A stretch of DNA of 64,000 nucleotides, from positions 4,002,501 to 4,066,500 of the forward strand of contig JACYXH010000216.1 of assembly GCA_026745465.1 (NCBI GenBank). Reading direction: 5' to 3'. This DNA is from Lota lota (taxonomy: Eukaryota > Chordata > Actinopteri > Gadiformes > Lotidae). The notes beneath the pieces were generated by a model. That model was not told where the DNA came from. It made no database searches and worked only from the letters and a program-made list of their open reading frames with translations. The position numbers and the translations under genes are program-made. Shown piece after piece: positions 1 to 13,320 of the stretch (positions are counted from its first letter, which is position 1; each line of letters opens with the position of its first letter).

Positions 1-69
<69 letters not shown>
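1..69. repeat. (CA)n microsatellite at the window edge
   Basis: An uninterrupted CA dinucleotide run opens the window and probably continues beyond it. Confidence 0.98.
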
Positions 70-73
<4 letters not shown>

Positions 74-239
74 ATTCACCAAAGGTAGTGTACATACAGT
101 ACATACTCCTCCAATAACACACTCATATTTGTTCCCATTTAACAAATATGATGTCATCTTCAGCATCCACTCACTTCCTGTGTGTGAGCGGTGTGCAAAC
201 ACGTTGCCACCACCTCGGTTTACATTGAACGATCAGAAA

Positions 240-330
240 GACTCTCCCTCTCCCTCTCCCTCTCCCTCTCCCTCTCCCTCTCCCTCTCCCTCTCCCTCTC
301 CCTCTCCCTCTCCCTCTCCCTCTCCCTTTT
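240..330. repeat. (CCCTCT)n hexanucleotide microsatellite
   Basis: About 15 nearly perfect copies of a CCCTCT unit. The minus strand reads (GGGAGA)n, so runs of three G recur every six bases and the tract could form G-quadruplexes. The open reading frames here encode only Ser-Pro or Gly-Arg dipeptides and are not genes. Confidence 0.95.
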
Positions 331-465
331 TCTCTCCTTCCCTCCCTCTCTGCCAACTTAAACATCCCCCTGGAAGTTAAAATCAGTCTGGGGGAAATTA
401 ACTCACTGTTGAAGCAATGACATGGCCCAGTGGACATGAAAGAACTCCTACTAGCACCATATTAT

Positions 466-770
466 GTGTGTGTGTGTGTGTATGTGTGTGTGTGTGTGTG
501 TGATTGTGTATGAGTGGCATGTGGCGTGAGAGGTGGAGGGGTGCGATGTTGGTGGGGGGGGGGGGGGGGGGGGGGGGGCGTGTTGGCGGGCGTACAGGTG
601 TCCAGGTACACGCTGGAAATAGACGGACATTTCCTGTTCCGTGACGCCACTCCAAGTGGCAGTGCGTGTGTGTGTGTGTGTTTGTGTGTTTGTGTGTGTG
701 TGTGTGTGCCTCTGCGTGTGTTGAAAGTCTGTGTGTATGTGTGTGTGTGTGTCTCTGTATACCGTGCCAG
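466..770. repeat. GT-rich microsatellite cluster with poly-G tract
   Basis: Imperfect (GT)n at about 466-502, a pure G run at about 552-578, then further imperfect (GT)n at about 664-760, with short unique spacers between them. Confidence 0.93.
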
Positions 771-2420
771 CTCTTACTGAACAAACAAGAGAGAGACGTG
801 CTTGGTTGTGAACCGGTGTGTGTTATTATTTTTGCGTATGTGTGTGTGTGTTACTGTGGGTTACTGTGTGTTGCATGCGGTCGCCAGATGCATTCATGGT
901 TGTGCGACCCCTGATGTGATTGGCTGTGCTACAGCTTGGTGGGTGAGCACTAACCAATCACAGGCCTGGTTACATTCCATTGAAGTAAAAAAATACATAT
1001 ATATATATATACACACACACTGCTTTTTATATGTGGAGCATTTACTCCCATCATTGCAAAATCAATGATAAGGGCCAATTGACGCTATACGTCGTAAACA
1101 CTATCACACTGGCATTCCAATAACAGTGCTAATCGACATGCCCAACCCAGATCTTTACTGTTGAAATACACGCATCAAGATTACCGCATGCCAGAACATC
1201 TCATCCAGAACCGAGTGTCATTCTCCTCCGAAGCCTTTGTACGTATAGAGGCGCTGACTTGAGCTACAAATCACTGAGTAACAGATGTGTGTGGTAAAAC
1301 CGCCCGGCCTCCACAACAGCGCAAATATGTAATTGGATGTGAGTTATGAGCCCAGATACACAGACAGCCCATGCAGAGGACAACCGCTTATTACACGAAT
1401 GTATCACTCTGTGGATCCCTCTGCTCCCCAAAGGCCTGTGGTTGGGAGGCAAGATGGCTATTACGAGCCCCGAACAGAATAGACGTTAATCTTAACAAGA
1501 GAGATGACAACGTAAACACAATCCTTTGAATCATCTGTCTGTATTTAAAGCTGCATGAACCGAGATCCGTTGCAAAACAGCAATGTGCTGATGTTTGCTC
1601 ATTTGTATGTCCCCCATTTTAAGCACTGATGACAATAACCGGTCTCACTCCATAACTCTAAGAGTCCCTCAGAGGCTGAACCCTTTATTTGCCCATAGGA
1701 TACGACATGGGGAATAACACGTGGTTGTGATGCTGACATTAAACTACAATAATGAGAATGGAAAGAAAGGACAGGCGATCTAACCTACGTTTTCAGAAGG
1801 TTTAAAGTAAGGGTGAGTCAGTCAATAACGAGACAGGAAACCAAAAACAATGCAGTTCCACTTCCTGTAATTACGAAAACATATAGTTTGATTGGGTAAA
1901 ACATAAAGTATAATCACAATCATTGTTCAGCTTCTTTCAGCTTCTTTCATCTCCACGCGCACATGAGTGAGTGAATTAGTGAATGATTTGACTTATTTTC
2001 TTTAAAGAAGTCATGTGTTGCCTATCTGCCTTCAGATTAGATCTCCCAACAGGCATTGCTTATAAGGTGGGAGTTGTCATTTCGTCGAAACATGTGTGTG
2101 TGTGTGTGCGTGTGTGTGTTTGCATTTCTGAATGTGTGTGTATGCAGTGTGTGTGGATGTGTGTGTATATTTTCAGACACATTGTGTGAGTATGTGCCCT
2201 ATGTGCTCATTTAGGAGTTTCTAAAAAAGTGTTTTTCCTTGAAGCAAAAACAAGCTGTGCAGTATGATCTCTATGACCTGTCACTACGACGCCTCAGGGG
2301 GTGTCAATCACTGCCTGGCCCAGCCCCATTCAAAGCAGAGACAGACATTTTTCAGGTTGTAAAGGGAAGGCTGTTAATGCCCAAAAACATGTTCGTTTTT
2401 ATCACTTTCTATAGAAACTC
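771..2420. other. Intergenic, no gene seen
   Basis: Mixed-composition sequence with a short TA/CA repeat near 995-1020 and an imperfect GT tract at about 2094-2175. I see no splice-bounded coding exon, RNA gene or recognisable mobile element. Confidence 0.6.
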
Positions 2421-2425
2421 CCCCT

Positions 2426-2429
<4 letters not shown>

Positions 2430-2511
<82 letters not shown>

Positions 2512-2552
2512 TCACCCATATACATACACACACATACACAACCTCATACACA

Positions 2553-2609
<57 letters not shown>
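2430..2609. repeat. Compound (CT)n-(CA)n microsatellite
   Basis: A long CT run at about 2430-2514, short CA-rich sequence, then CT (about 2553-2576) passing into CA (2577-2608). Smaller CT and CA tracts follow to about 2880. Confidence 0.95.
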
Positions 2610-2613
<4 letters not shown>

Positions 2614-2879
2614 CCGCGAGCGTGAGCATGAGACGAGCACAGCTGTGGCACAATATGAGGAACCATTTGGCCTTTGACCTCTTAATAGAAAAGTGCAGGT
2701 CCATGAAGCAGCAGCAGGCCCTCCAGGGGGCTGTATCTATTGAACACACACATAAAACCATACATATATACACACTCTCTATCTCTTTCTCTCTGGCTGT
2801 GTCTCTCTCTGTCTCTCTATCTCTCTCTTTTTCTTCAAACACACACACAAACGGACACACACTAATTATACATATACAC

Positions 2880-3299
2880 AATGTCTCACATTTTGGTAGG
2901 AGTAGTTTGATTGGAATCAGTTGTTATTGTTGTAGTTATTGTTGTAGTTGTTGGTGTTGTTGTTGGTGTTGGTGTTGGTGTAGAGGAGGAACAATGGCTT
3001 AAGGGCATGGTGACCATTGCTCCCCACAGGACCCCAGGACATAACTCATTTTCATTAACAACATGACCCCTGAGCTTCAAATGACCTTATCCCATAATTC
3101 ACGCACACTCATACACACACGCACACACAATCGACAAACTGAAACGAAACATGCACACACACACTAAAATGAAAAGAAAAAAAACCCGCACACGTACACA
3201 CACAAACACACACACACAAACAAACTGCACATAGTATAAACAATGAAAAATACATGCACAAATTAATCTTCACACTGGTAAATTGGAATGACCATACCC

Positions 3300-3346
<47 letters not shown>

Positions 3347-3464
3347 ACTCTCAAACACACACACAGACACACAGACACTCACAGACAAACACACAAAGGA
3401 TTGTGATTTATTTGGCTGGAAGTCACCCTATTTGACCTATCGTGTGTGCACCCACACATACACA

Positions 3465-3522
<58 letters not shown>

Positions 3523-4156
3523 CAAGGGCACACACTCAGGCAACCAAGCAAGCATAGGGGAATGACAGAGAATTATGAGATTAAGATTAAGAGATAAAGA
3601 TTTCTAATATCTTTCTCTCTCCTTATTACTTTCTTGCTGTCACACCCAGCAAATAAAGCTAAGATACAGAATATATCATATGCAGTTACTCAGTCACGTA
3701 CTGGCAGTGAGCGAGAGAGAGGGAGCGAGAGGGTGACAGAGAGAGGGGGAGAGAGAGAGAGCGAGAAGGGAGGACTCATCCAGATGGACCTGCACTGCCT
3801 CCTTCAGGTGAAATTTTACCACAAAACAAAAAACTTAAGTTGGATCCATAATAAAGAAGAAATAAAAGAGTTAACGAAGCAGACAGAAAGACCAGCGTAA
3901 AGACAGCCTTTTTAGCATTTTCCTTTTAGCATTTCGCTATGAGTCTGTCCTAATACTGGACAGTGGGTGGCTGTATCAATGCTCACCTGTTAGCCTCCAG
4001 CAAGCAGTCAGTCTGACTTTAGGACAGTGGGGCACTGTCTGCTTTCGCCTGTTAGTGTCTGCTGGTCTTTGTAATGGCACCACTTACAACACACTCATGC
4101 ACTGCTGGTTAAGTCTCTCTAACATACACACACTCATCAAATGTTCATGCAATGAC
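2880..4156. other. Intergenic with CA and GTT-type repeats
   Basis: Contains a GTTGTT/GGTGTT-rich block at 2925-2985, CA tracts at 3102-3215, 3303-3385 and 3452-3520, and a GA-rich stretch at 3708-3770. Nothing here reads as a gene. Confidence 0.6.
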
Positions 4157-4159
4157 CCC

Positions 4160-4190
<31 letters not shown>

Positions 4191-4392
4191 ACACACACAT
4201 GCAAATGCAAATGCATACACACAGGCACACACACTCATGCCTGCATGCATGAACACATACACACCCATGCACGCACGTACACAAACACACATACACACAC
4301 ACATGCCCGCATACACACAATCACACATGCACGCAAGCACACATACACACACACACACACACCCACACACACACCCACACACACACACATGA
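4157..4392. repeat. Poly-C followed by imperfect (CA)n
   Basis: A C run of about 20 nt passes into a CA tract interrupted by ATGCAAATG-like variants, running to about 4390. Confidence 0.93.
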
Positions 4393-4696
4393 AAAAAAAA
4401 GGAACAGCCTGCGCAAACATGTTTTAGGATAAGTGCTAAAGTTGTTATTAATTAAGCTTTTATTCACTTTTGAACACATACAACACTAATCATGGACATA
4501 GTAACACTGCACAGGCACACACACAGGCAGCAGCCACACATACACACACTCACACAAACACACACGCACAAGCGCACATGGACATACGTGCACACATGTG
4601 AGGAAATTACCCTTAATAGGTTCACATCAGGTCTGAGAGGTAACTACAACATGACACAGCCGTCATCTTACACAGAGTGGGCATTCACAAATGAAC

Positions 4697-4704
4697 AAAC
4701 ACAC

Positions 4705-4771
<67 letters not shown>

Positions 4772-4837
4772 TATGGGCACCTCAGCTCAGTCCCCAGTAC
4801 CACCCTACCTTCTGGAGAGAATTGGTTCTTTGTGTGT

Positions 4838-4915
<78 letters not shown>

Positions 4916-4917
4916 TG
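4697..4917. repeat. Convergent (CA)n and (GT)n microsatellites
   Basis: A CA run at about 4699-4769 and a GT run at about 4841-4909 are separated by about 70 bp. The two tracts are reverse complements, so the block is an inverted repeat that could fold on itself. Confidence 0.95.
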
Positions 4918-5946
4918 GTTAACATTATTCATGGCTAGCACACCAGTGGTAACGTTGCCATATTTTAATTAAACCCGGTTCATAAATCACACCTCAGTTT
5001 AAAAGCTATTTCTGTGTTCTTTTTTAATTAGAAATAGGTTTTTAATTACTTTTTGATTTAGAGAGGAAACTGAGTAATCGTATGAAAAGCTTTGTAAATC
5101 TGGGCAAAACACTTTTCTGTCCCATTCATTCATGCTCAGCTTTTAATTTAAACTAGGTCCTTTACTAATTCTAGATATATTTAATTAATTAATTGGAATA
5201 TGTGCTTGTACCGTTTGAAGACGTTTACTGTCAGACATTGTTTCTCATTACATGCACCTATTGTAAAAGATTCATCTATAACCCCTGTAACTCAATTGCA
5301 ACCAAGAAATATGGTCTTTTGAACACAAGTTGAGGGCCCTTTTATTTAAAAATAAAAGATGTACCCTTTCTGTTTAATCATTCAATATTATTGGTTATTT
5401 AATTTACTCATTGTACAATAAAAATAAAAATGGAATTTGCTGCAAAACCCCAGAAGGCCAAGACTGACCCCTGGTGGTGACATTCCTGCTCAGCGATAGA
5501 TGACGGCAAACAGTATTTCACTGATTTGTTTAGCTGAAAAACATGTAATCTCTGGCAAGATTGTTGAATATTAGAAGACTATATATATTTATTTATTTAT
5601 TAATATTTTTTAAATATGTATATGTAATTATAGTAAAATTATAAACAAAGAGGGGCACATTTAATTATAAATAAACCGAAATGCATTAGTCATGTGGTAA
5701 AAAACCGATGTGAGAAATATTTTCCTTAAGAGCATACTCCAAACAGGCCCGACCCATTTGTTTTACATCTGTGGTTGTTTATATGCACCAACACAATCAC
5801 TTAATGGAAAAAGTAACAGGAGACTAAAACAGGAAACAGAACAGCTCATCGTCTATTTGAAGATACAGCCTTCAGTCTGAATTGATTACACTGATACTAG
5901 CATGTGATAGTGTCATGTGAGAAAACACATGCGTATGCTCGCTCAT
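4918..5946. other. AT-rich intergenic sequence, no gene seen
   Basis: AT-rich unique sequence with several poly(A/T)-rich patches near 5340-5420 and 5580-5680. No exon, RNA gene or repeat terminus could be supported. Confidence 0.55.
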
Positions 5947-6103
<157 letters not shown>

Positions 6104-6675
6104 GACACCTCCTGGAAATGCAACACTATTTCAATTTTCTTTATGTCATCATTGCCTTTATTCAGTAATGGCTCACAAGATGGAAGAGGAACATGAATAA
6201 TTTCCAATGATAAATAGTTTGTCTTATTCAAGAATAGTTGTTATTTGCTGTATGTTTAGGTAGTTGTATGGATAAAATAAGGAATAAAAGTATTAATATC
6301 ATTGGTTGTTATAAGTTGTGTACAACACTGTTATCATCTCTGCATGCTGAAGATAAAACATGATTTTAAAATACCTTATTCTGTTAATTAAACCGAATAT
6401 ATATATTAAAATTCAGAATGACACCACACCTGATGTTACCAACATCAAGTTGACGACATTATCAAAATAAAAGTCCCAAAATGTACATGATGAGCCACCT
6501 TATTGGTTGTACTCAACTCTATAATCTACTTATACACTTATGTATTTTGGTTGGGTATTTATCATAAATCGTCATCAATGTCAACTTGTCATTACGTCAA
6601 CGCCTACGTCAACGCCTACGTCAACGCCTACCTCTCCTCTCATTTAGATAAGATGGCTAGACTCATGTTAGTAAT

Positions 6676-6687
6676 TCACACACACAG

Positions 6688-6726
<39 letters not shown>

Positions 6727-6777
6727 AACACATAGATGCACACGCACACACACATGCATACACACACACACACCCAT

Positions 6778-6824
<47 letters not shown>

Positions 6825-6883
6825 TACACATAGATGCACACGCACACACACCCCCCCACACACACACAAACAGACACACACCT
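6676..6883. repeat. Imperfect (CA)n with internal duplication
   Basis: CA tract in which a segment containing a TACACATAGATGCACACG-like motif occurs twice (about 6727-6745 and 6825-6843). It directly adjoins the dispersed repeat copy at 6884. Confidence 0.85.
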
Positions 6884-7037
6884 CTATGTGGGTCAGGTTT
6901 CCTTATACTGGGGACTGCTGACTCAACACAGTGTGTGTATGGCATATCAGTTGCACTTGTTTGTCACCAAATACAGTTTCTCTCTTTACAATATCAGTTC
7001 ATCTGTGAGAACATTTCTCTCTCTGTCGCTCCCTTTT
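6884..7037 (+). repeat. Dispersed ~150-bp repeat, copy A
   Basis: This block is nearly identical, in opposite orientation, to 22920-23083 inside intron 2 of the dehydrogenase gene. I count about five substitutions and one small indel over roughly 140 aligned bases. Both copies have (CA)n upstream and CT-rich sequence downstream, so the duplicated unit seems to include its microsatellite flanks. I see no tRNA-like promoter boxes or terminal inverted repeats; the family is unknown to me. Confidence 0.8.
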
Positions 7038-7039
7038 TT

Positions 7040-7332
<293 letters not shown>

Positions 7333-7479
7333 TGATTGTGACCACTTGTGTGGCTTAGAGCAGCATAACTCACACTGCCACTCTATAGGGGTAGGGGGTG
7401 GGATATGGGGCGATGGGGTTGACCTTGTTAAGATAACAAGAAGGGAACCTGCAATGTGGTCCGGTTGCATTATGTGACA

Positions 7480-7870
7480 AATTGAAACAAAATGGCGGAC
7501 TCATCTCTGTTGGCTTTGCTCTATCGTCATTACGACCAGCAAAGCCAAACCGGCCGCGGCTTTCCAAAGCCACTCAGGCCCTTTTGTCGCTCATCTGTGC
7601 GCCATTGTTTCTCCTCTTAATCCCACATAAACAAACCCCGGACACCCGCGCGGTAATGACTCAATGGGGGGGCTTAAATTAGCCTCCCCTCTCCCCACCT
7701 CTCCTTCCCCGGGCCAATTAAAACACCCAAGCAGTGGTTAATTCATTGGCCTTGGTTATGATTAACCAATTCATGGAATCAATAAGGGATCAAGGGTCAG
7801 CGGTGACCTTTCAGGGAAGGGGGTCGTGGCAGATGGTACCTGGCTGGTGTAGCGCTAGGGCTGATGAGCT
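7480..7870. promoter_or_regulatory. Candidate non-coding regulatory block
   Basis: A compositionally balanced island between microsatellites. It holds an 11-bp inverted repeat (arms TTGGCTTTGCT and AGCAAAGCCAA, 7510-7520 and 7538-7548) and several homeodomain-like AT cores (CCAATTAAAA, GTTAATTCATTGG, GATTAACCAATTC) at 7713-7775. No coding exon is evident. Calling it regulatory is inference from composition and motif density only. Confidence 0.25.
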
Positions 7871-7962
7871 GATCCTGCTAGCTGTAGCAGTGACAGATGG
7901 GTGTATATATCCCACATCGTCGCCCACAGCCCCCTACTGCATCCCCTTTCTATCTCTCTCTC

Positions 7963-8062
7963 ACACTCACACACACACGCGTACACAGACTCATGCACAC
8001 ACACACACAAGCATGTGGACACACACACTGTCACACACACACTCTCACATGCACATGCCTGT

Positions 8063-8100
<38 letters not shown>

Positions 8101-8172
8101 ATACACTCACTACCACTCACTCACACATTATCTCACACACACAAGCCCACACACGCACACACACACACACTG
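7963..8172. repeat. Imperfect (CA)n microsatellite
   Basis: CA/CACT-rich tract with frequent single-base variants. Confidence 0.92.
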
Positions 8173-9776
8173 CATGAAGAGTGCCCTGCTCCGTAAATCT
8201 TGGCTACTTAGGTTCAGTGTTGATGTTAAGCTCTGATGCGCTGGTCTGAATGGGTCTTTCTCTGCAGTTCAATCTGGAATTGCTAAGGACAAACTCTGCA
8301 GTGCTGATTGCTTTACTGCAATTATATGTCATTATGGTATATTTGAGACAGCTTAATTTAATTTATGTTGACGTTTGTCTAATTCTGAGTTTGGTCAAAT
8401 ATAATTGAATAATGACTATTGGACTCTAAAAAGCTTGATACAGTCCAGCACACTAATGCTATGTAATACTGTGATACTTCTGTACATCAACCAAATACTA
8501 CTACTAAAACAATAATACAACAAATATTAATAACAATAATAAACATAATCATAAACACTTTATTTTATTTTATGAATATAAAAATCACATTAAAGCAAAG
8601 CATAAAACGCAAATAGGCCCCAAATACAAGTTAATAAATACTATAAATCAGAATAATAGAGGGGGAGAAATAAACATTAGAAAAACATAACCCTGGCAGA
8701 ATTAAAACATGTCTTGGCATGACTTCATGAACAAGGCTGGTACATTCAGAATAACGTAGCAAATATTGAAGTAGCCAACTGATCTTTTGGATGGATTTGG
8801 ATAACTCTGTAGTATATGAAAGTGGATCTTTCGAGTCTCTCTGCCTAAACCCTCTCGCCGTGATAAAAAGGGATTAGCTAAGTTTAGGAGAGGATCGCTC
8901 GTGACCCCCTCAAGGCCTGGAGCTTTTATACTGGTCCACAGCAACACCACGTGGGCTCAAAGAAGAACGTCATTGTTTACAAAATAGATCGCCATGAAGA
9001 AGAGCTGCTGTGTTTATTCATTAATATAATAGCCTACTACTTTATTAGTATGAAACGGCAAAGTACATGAATAATAGATATTCAAATAAGAGTAAAAACT
9101 ACAAACTACTGTAAATAATCCTGCTGCAACCAAAAAGAAAGAAAGACAGAAAGGTAAGATGGTCCAACAAGTTACAACATGTTGGATGTGCACGGACCAT
9201 GGGTGTACTATAAAGAATTGACCAGCGAAAAGCAGCCGCACTGGTGCATCTTTCAATGTGACGTCAATTTCAAGCTGCGTCAAGCATAAACTGAGCACTC
9301 TGTGGACAGATTTTGGTCAGGACAAAGGAAGCTCCAGGACCCCCAATCCTCCCCCAATCTACCACCCTCCCCCCATCCCTACTCCCCCAACCATACACCC
9401 CAACCCCTTCTTCAGTGACTCCCTTCCCCCATCCAACACACACACACACACACCTTGTTTAACGTAATGTCCCAATCAAGGTATTATAAACGACATGCAA
9501 TCAGAAAAACGATATTTCCATGTAACACCAAAAAACGTATTTAAAAATTGAATTCCACTTAAACAACACCTGCTTACAATGATCACCGTCAACTCAACGT
9601 GTCTACATGGATGCACCAATGAAGAGTGTCATGTTGCATAGGCATAAACAATATGGCTGCTCTCTACATGTGTATGTATGTTTCTGTGGAATCACAGGAC
9701 CTGCAATTCAAAGCTATGGGGATGGGTTTCCCTTTTTTAGTGATGATGTCACTTTTGGGTTGTTTCGTGGTGCAGT
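8173..9776. other. Intergenic, no gene seen
   Basis: AT-rich sequence to about 9240, then a C-rich block (9335-9450). No splice-bounded reading frame, RNA gene or mobile-element terminus was recognised. Confidence 0.55.
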
Positions 9777-9799
9777 TCCCCACAATAGACACCCCTACA

Positions 9800-10028
9800 C
9801 ACACACACACACACACACCCACACACACCGTCCCCCCCAAATCCTTCCAAGGCAGCCAGCTGTCTCTGCCATTGCTCTCAGCTGATGAGGTGTGTGTGTG
9901 TGTGTATGTGTGGATGGGGACAGCTGAGCAGATGCAGAGTCGACCTACTACACCCCCCAGAGTTGGGGGTCTTTCCCATTCAACTACGCAGTTGTTGCTT
10001 CCTTCCCTTGCACCAGCTGTCCATGGTC

Positions 10029-10105
<77 letters not shown>

Positions 10106-10255
10106 AAAAGAGAGAGCAACGCACTATGAGCTGTGATGAAGGTGGGGGGGGGGGACAAGGTGGCCATATAGGGGGTTGCAATACATGTACCAGCTGACAC
10201 CAATAACCCCCCCCCCCCACATCCCTAACTCACACACACACACACACACAAACCT
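9800..10255. repeat. CA, GT, (GA)n, poly-G and poly-C tracts
   Basis: CA at 9798-9830, GT at 9891-9911, a pure GA run at about 10034-10104, poly-G at about 10142-10154 and poly-C at about 10206-10219. Confidence 0.92.
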
Positions 10256-10387
10256 TGCTTTAATATCGCAGACCAAACATAAACACAGCTTGCGATGCGC
10301 AACATTTACCCGGCGACCTTTGACCCCGGCTGATTAGTTCGCAGACATAAACAACAATGGCTGCTGAGAGATGAGGATTCTCGAAAC

Positions 10388-10389
10388 AT

Positions 10390-10438
<49 letters not shown>

Positions 10439-10450
10439 CACACACACATC
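10388..10450. repeat. (CA)n microsatellite
   Basis: CA run of about 45 bp followed by a short variant run. Confidence 0.95.
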
Positions 10451-10847
10451 AGGAAATACACTTAAAGATATTTAATATATATATATTTCTCTTTGGGGAA
10501 TGTTTTTTTCACATACATTGTTTCAGATTCAGATTCAAGCTATGCAATTACGACGTGATTCAATTTTATTTTCTCAATCTCTGGATTGTTTTTAGTTAGG
10601 TTTATTTAGTTTATTAAGATTTAAATCATATCTGTTGTTGTACATTCTGGGTACCTGCCTGTGATGCAGGAGAAGTGTCATGAAATGTATGAATGCATTG
10701 TATGAATACTTTTCTGCACTGTAAAGGGTGAGGCATCACAGAGAGGGAGATGAACAGAGGCCAAACAAACTCTATAACCACAGTTATTTATGCTATATTA
10801 TCCAACCATCTTCAATTGGTATTATTCAGGAGTAGTTTAGCAGTAAT

Positions 10848-10975
10848 AATAGTACTAGTAGTATAGTAGTAGTAGTAGCAGCAGTAGAAGTAGTAGTATA
10901 GAAGGATAGTAGTAGTAGTAAAGTAGTATAGTAGCAGTAGAAGTAGTAGTAGTAGTAGCAGCATTATTATTAGTA
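10848..10975. repeat. (TAG)n trinucleotide microsatellite
   Basis: Degenerate TAG/AGTAGT repeats with GCAG variants. The flanks (10451-10847 and 10976-11480) contain no gene that I can support. Confidence 0.88.
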
Positions 10976-11481
10976 ATCTTCATACACGTAGTGCTAGTTA
11001 GAGAGTCGTAGTCACGATAATATTAGTCGAATTAGTAGAAGTAATAGAAGTTTGGTTATTTTTGTTGTAAAAGTATGAAAGGGATCCAAAGGGTTGAGGC
11101 ACATGTTGTGGATGTGAGTTATACACCCATAGTAAACCCCCTGATCTCTGCTGGCCATGCTAGCTTTAGTCATGCACGACGCTACACCACTCATTAGCGC
11201 AACTGTGTAAACAACAGGCCACAAGTATCAAGACAAATACACCACGACGCCTGTCTGACCTTTGACCTTTCGCCCTCAAAGAAAAACGTGTCTATGCACA
11301 CTGGGTCCGTAATGTTCTTCACTCTTCAGATGACAGTACAACAACGAGGAGAATCCTCCCTCTGTGGAGAACAGAGTAGCATGTTCTTTTTAAGAATGAA
11401 TTAAGAAGCTAAGCTACACTACGTTAAGTTGAGTCATAAGCAACTACTCTGGGAGGCCAGCATTGGTCTAATATGTGTTAC

Positions 11482-11511
11482 GTGTGTGTGTGTGAGTGTG
11501 TGTGTGCGCAT

Positions 11512-11543
<32 letters not shown>

Positions 11544-11558
11544 GGGGGGGGGGGGGTT
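11482..11558. repeat. (GT)n plus poly-G
   Basis: Imperfect GT run ending in about 13 consecutive G residues. Confidence 0.93.
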
Positions 11559-12247
11559 CCTCCACTGGATATAGCGATACAACCCATTAACTCTTTGCTA
11601 GCTATTAACTCTTGAAGTTAAGGCAAATTAAAAAGAATCACCACCTTGAATAACAACTGTAAGTCTGATGCTTTGCATGCAAATTCCAAGTGTACAAGAA
11701 ACGTGTCAAGGTGCATGCGTCAGCAAGTGATTACATCCCCATCATGACATGCAATGCGCCATGACGTTAGCATCAGTGCAAGGAGCTACCACCACCATGC
11801 TCCTGCTAGCAGGGTGGCATTAACTCACACAGAGGAACAGTCAGGAGGACTGGGTTGGTCCTCACCAGCCCACACCCTGACACCCCCCCCCCCCCCCCCC
11901 CCCCACCTCCTCCCACCCACAACACCACCACCATCACCCTGCATCAGCTGGGGCCCATCCATCAGGAGAGCCCTGGCCTGGGGGGAGGGCCTCCTGACAA
12001 TCAAGAAGGCCCACAGTGACAGATCAGTAAGAGGGTTGGACCCGCCCCTACGCCCCTCTCTCGGTCACCTATCACCTGTTGGTGTCGTCACACATCAGCA
12101 CCCTTTACCCCGGGGGGCCGTAAAGTGCTACCGGGGAGGGGGGTGGGGGCAGCTGGCACAATGCAGCCCAGCACCCTCTGGCTGCTGCTGCTCACTGGGT
12201 TTGGGAGGGACACACACACACACACACACATCATGATCATGCATGAT

Positions 12248-12286
<39 letters not shown>

Positions 12287-13129
12287 GTGTGTGTGTGCGC
12301 GTGAGCACGCGTAGGGGATGGTCTCTCCTCTAATCCACTCCACTGTAGTTCCAGGTCCCTCACCCTCAGGGCTAGAGAGACTTAACCCACAGTAGAGGCT
12401 CAGGCACCTGCTTTGTCCTGCAGCCTCCAAGCCACCAGAGAAACGCTGATGTCATTAAGCAGGAGGAAGGTTCGCAATACGACTCTCCCTGCCGATAGTG
12501 GTTAATCAAAAGGCTCCAATGCTTTGAAGTAATCCTGCTGAACTAGCAATAGTTCTAGTAAAAGTGTAATAGTATTGGGGCTTGTAGTAAAACAGAAAAG
12601 ACACTAGCCATGGTTCAACCCTGAAGTCGCCCTTTCTACAAATGTATGCAGCAATGTAATGGATTCTATTATCCATTTTATTTAGTGATCTACAGTAGAT
12701 AGTTGTGGTAATACAAATGGAACGCAATCACAATGAGGAAAAATCGTACTTAACAGTCTAATTTCATTTCAACTTCAATTATTTGCATTGAATCATAACA
12801 GTGTGCCTTTGCAAGCCACTACGCTCCAAAAGGTCTTTACATTTGAAAAGCTCCCAGACCCAAACCTAATGACCACTTTACTTTCCTTTCACCTCGCTAT
12901 GATTCCTCAAGTGACTTCAGTCCTTTAAGACCAGCAGCTGCTCTCTTGGTCTCAACATTAGGACAAACAAAAGGCTGGCTGGTAGGGAGCAAATGGTAAA
13001 ACGACAATTTAGTTAAAGTCTCTTTCATTCTCATTTCCTGTCATTGGGGTGGGATCAACATTCCCTCCCCCTATAACCTCCACCCCCAGGCCGCCAATGT
13101 GGTCTCATGGTGTCAGCCCTGACCGTGGA

Positions 13130-13130
<1 letters not shown>
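11559..13130. other. Intergenic with simple repeats, no gene seen
   Basis: Holds a poly-C run at 11882-11904, CA at 12211-12229 and GT at 12250-12296. The 160-codon frame across 11754-12236 is created by the poly-C tract and has no recognisable protein features. Confidence 0.55.
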
Positions 13131-13166
<36 letters not shown>

Positions 13167-13259
13167 AATGATCACGCCCAACAGAACCTGGATTAGGACA
13201 CTCTATCTGGGTGTCACAACTGGCACCCAATAACTGGGGAATCGGCAGGACCTGACAAC

Positions 13260-13319
<60 letters not shown>

Positions 13320-13320
13320 A
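13131..13320. repeat. Convergent (CA)n and (GT)n tracts
   Basis: CA at about 13131-13162 and GT at about 13264-13318, separated by about 100 bp of unique sequence. Confidence 0.94.

Noticed and set aside
11754-12236. 160-codon frame with Pro-rich middle
   Set aside because: Held open by a poly-C tract and a CA repeat; no homology recognised and no splice context.
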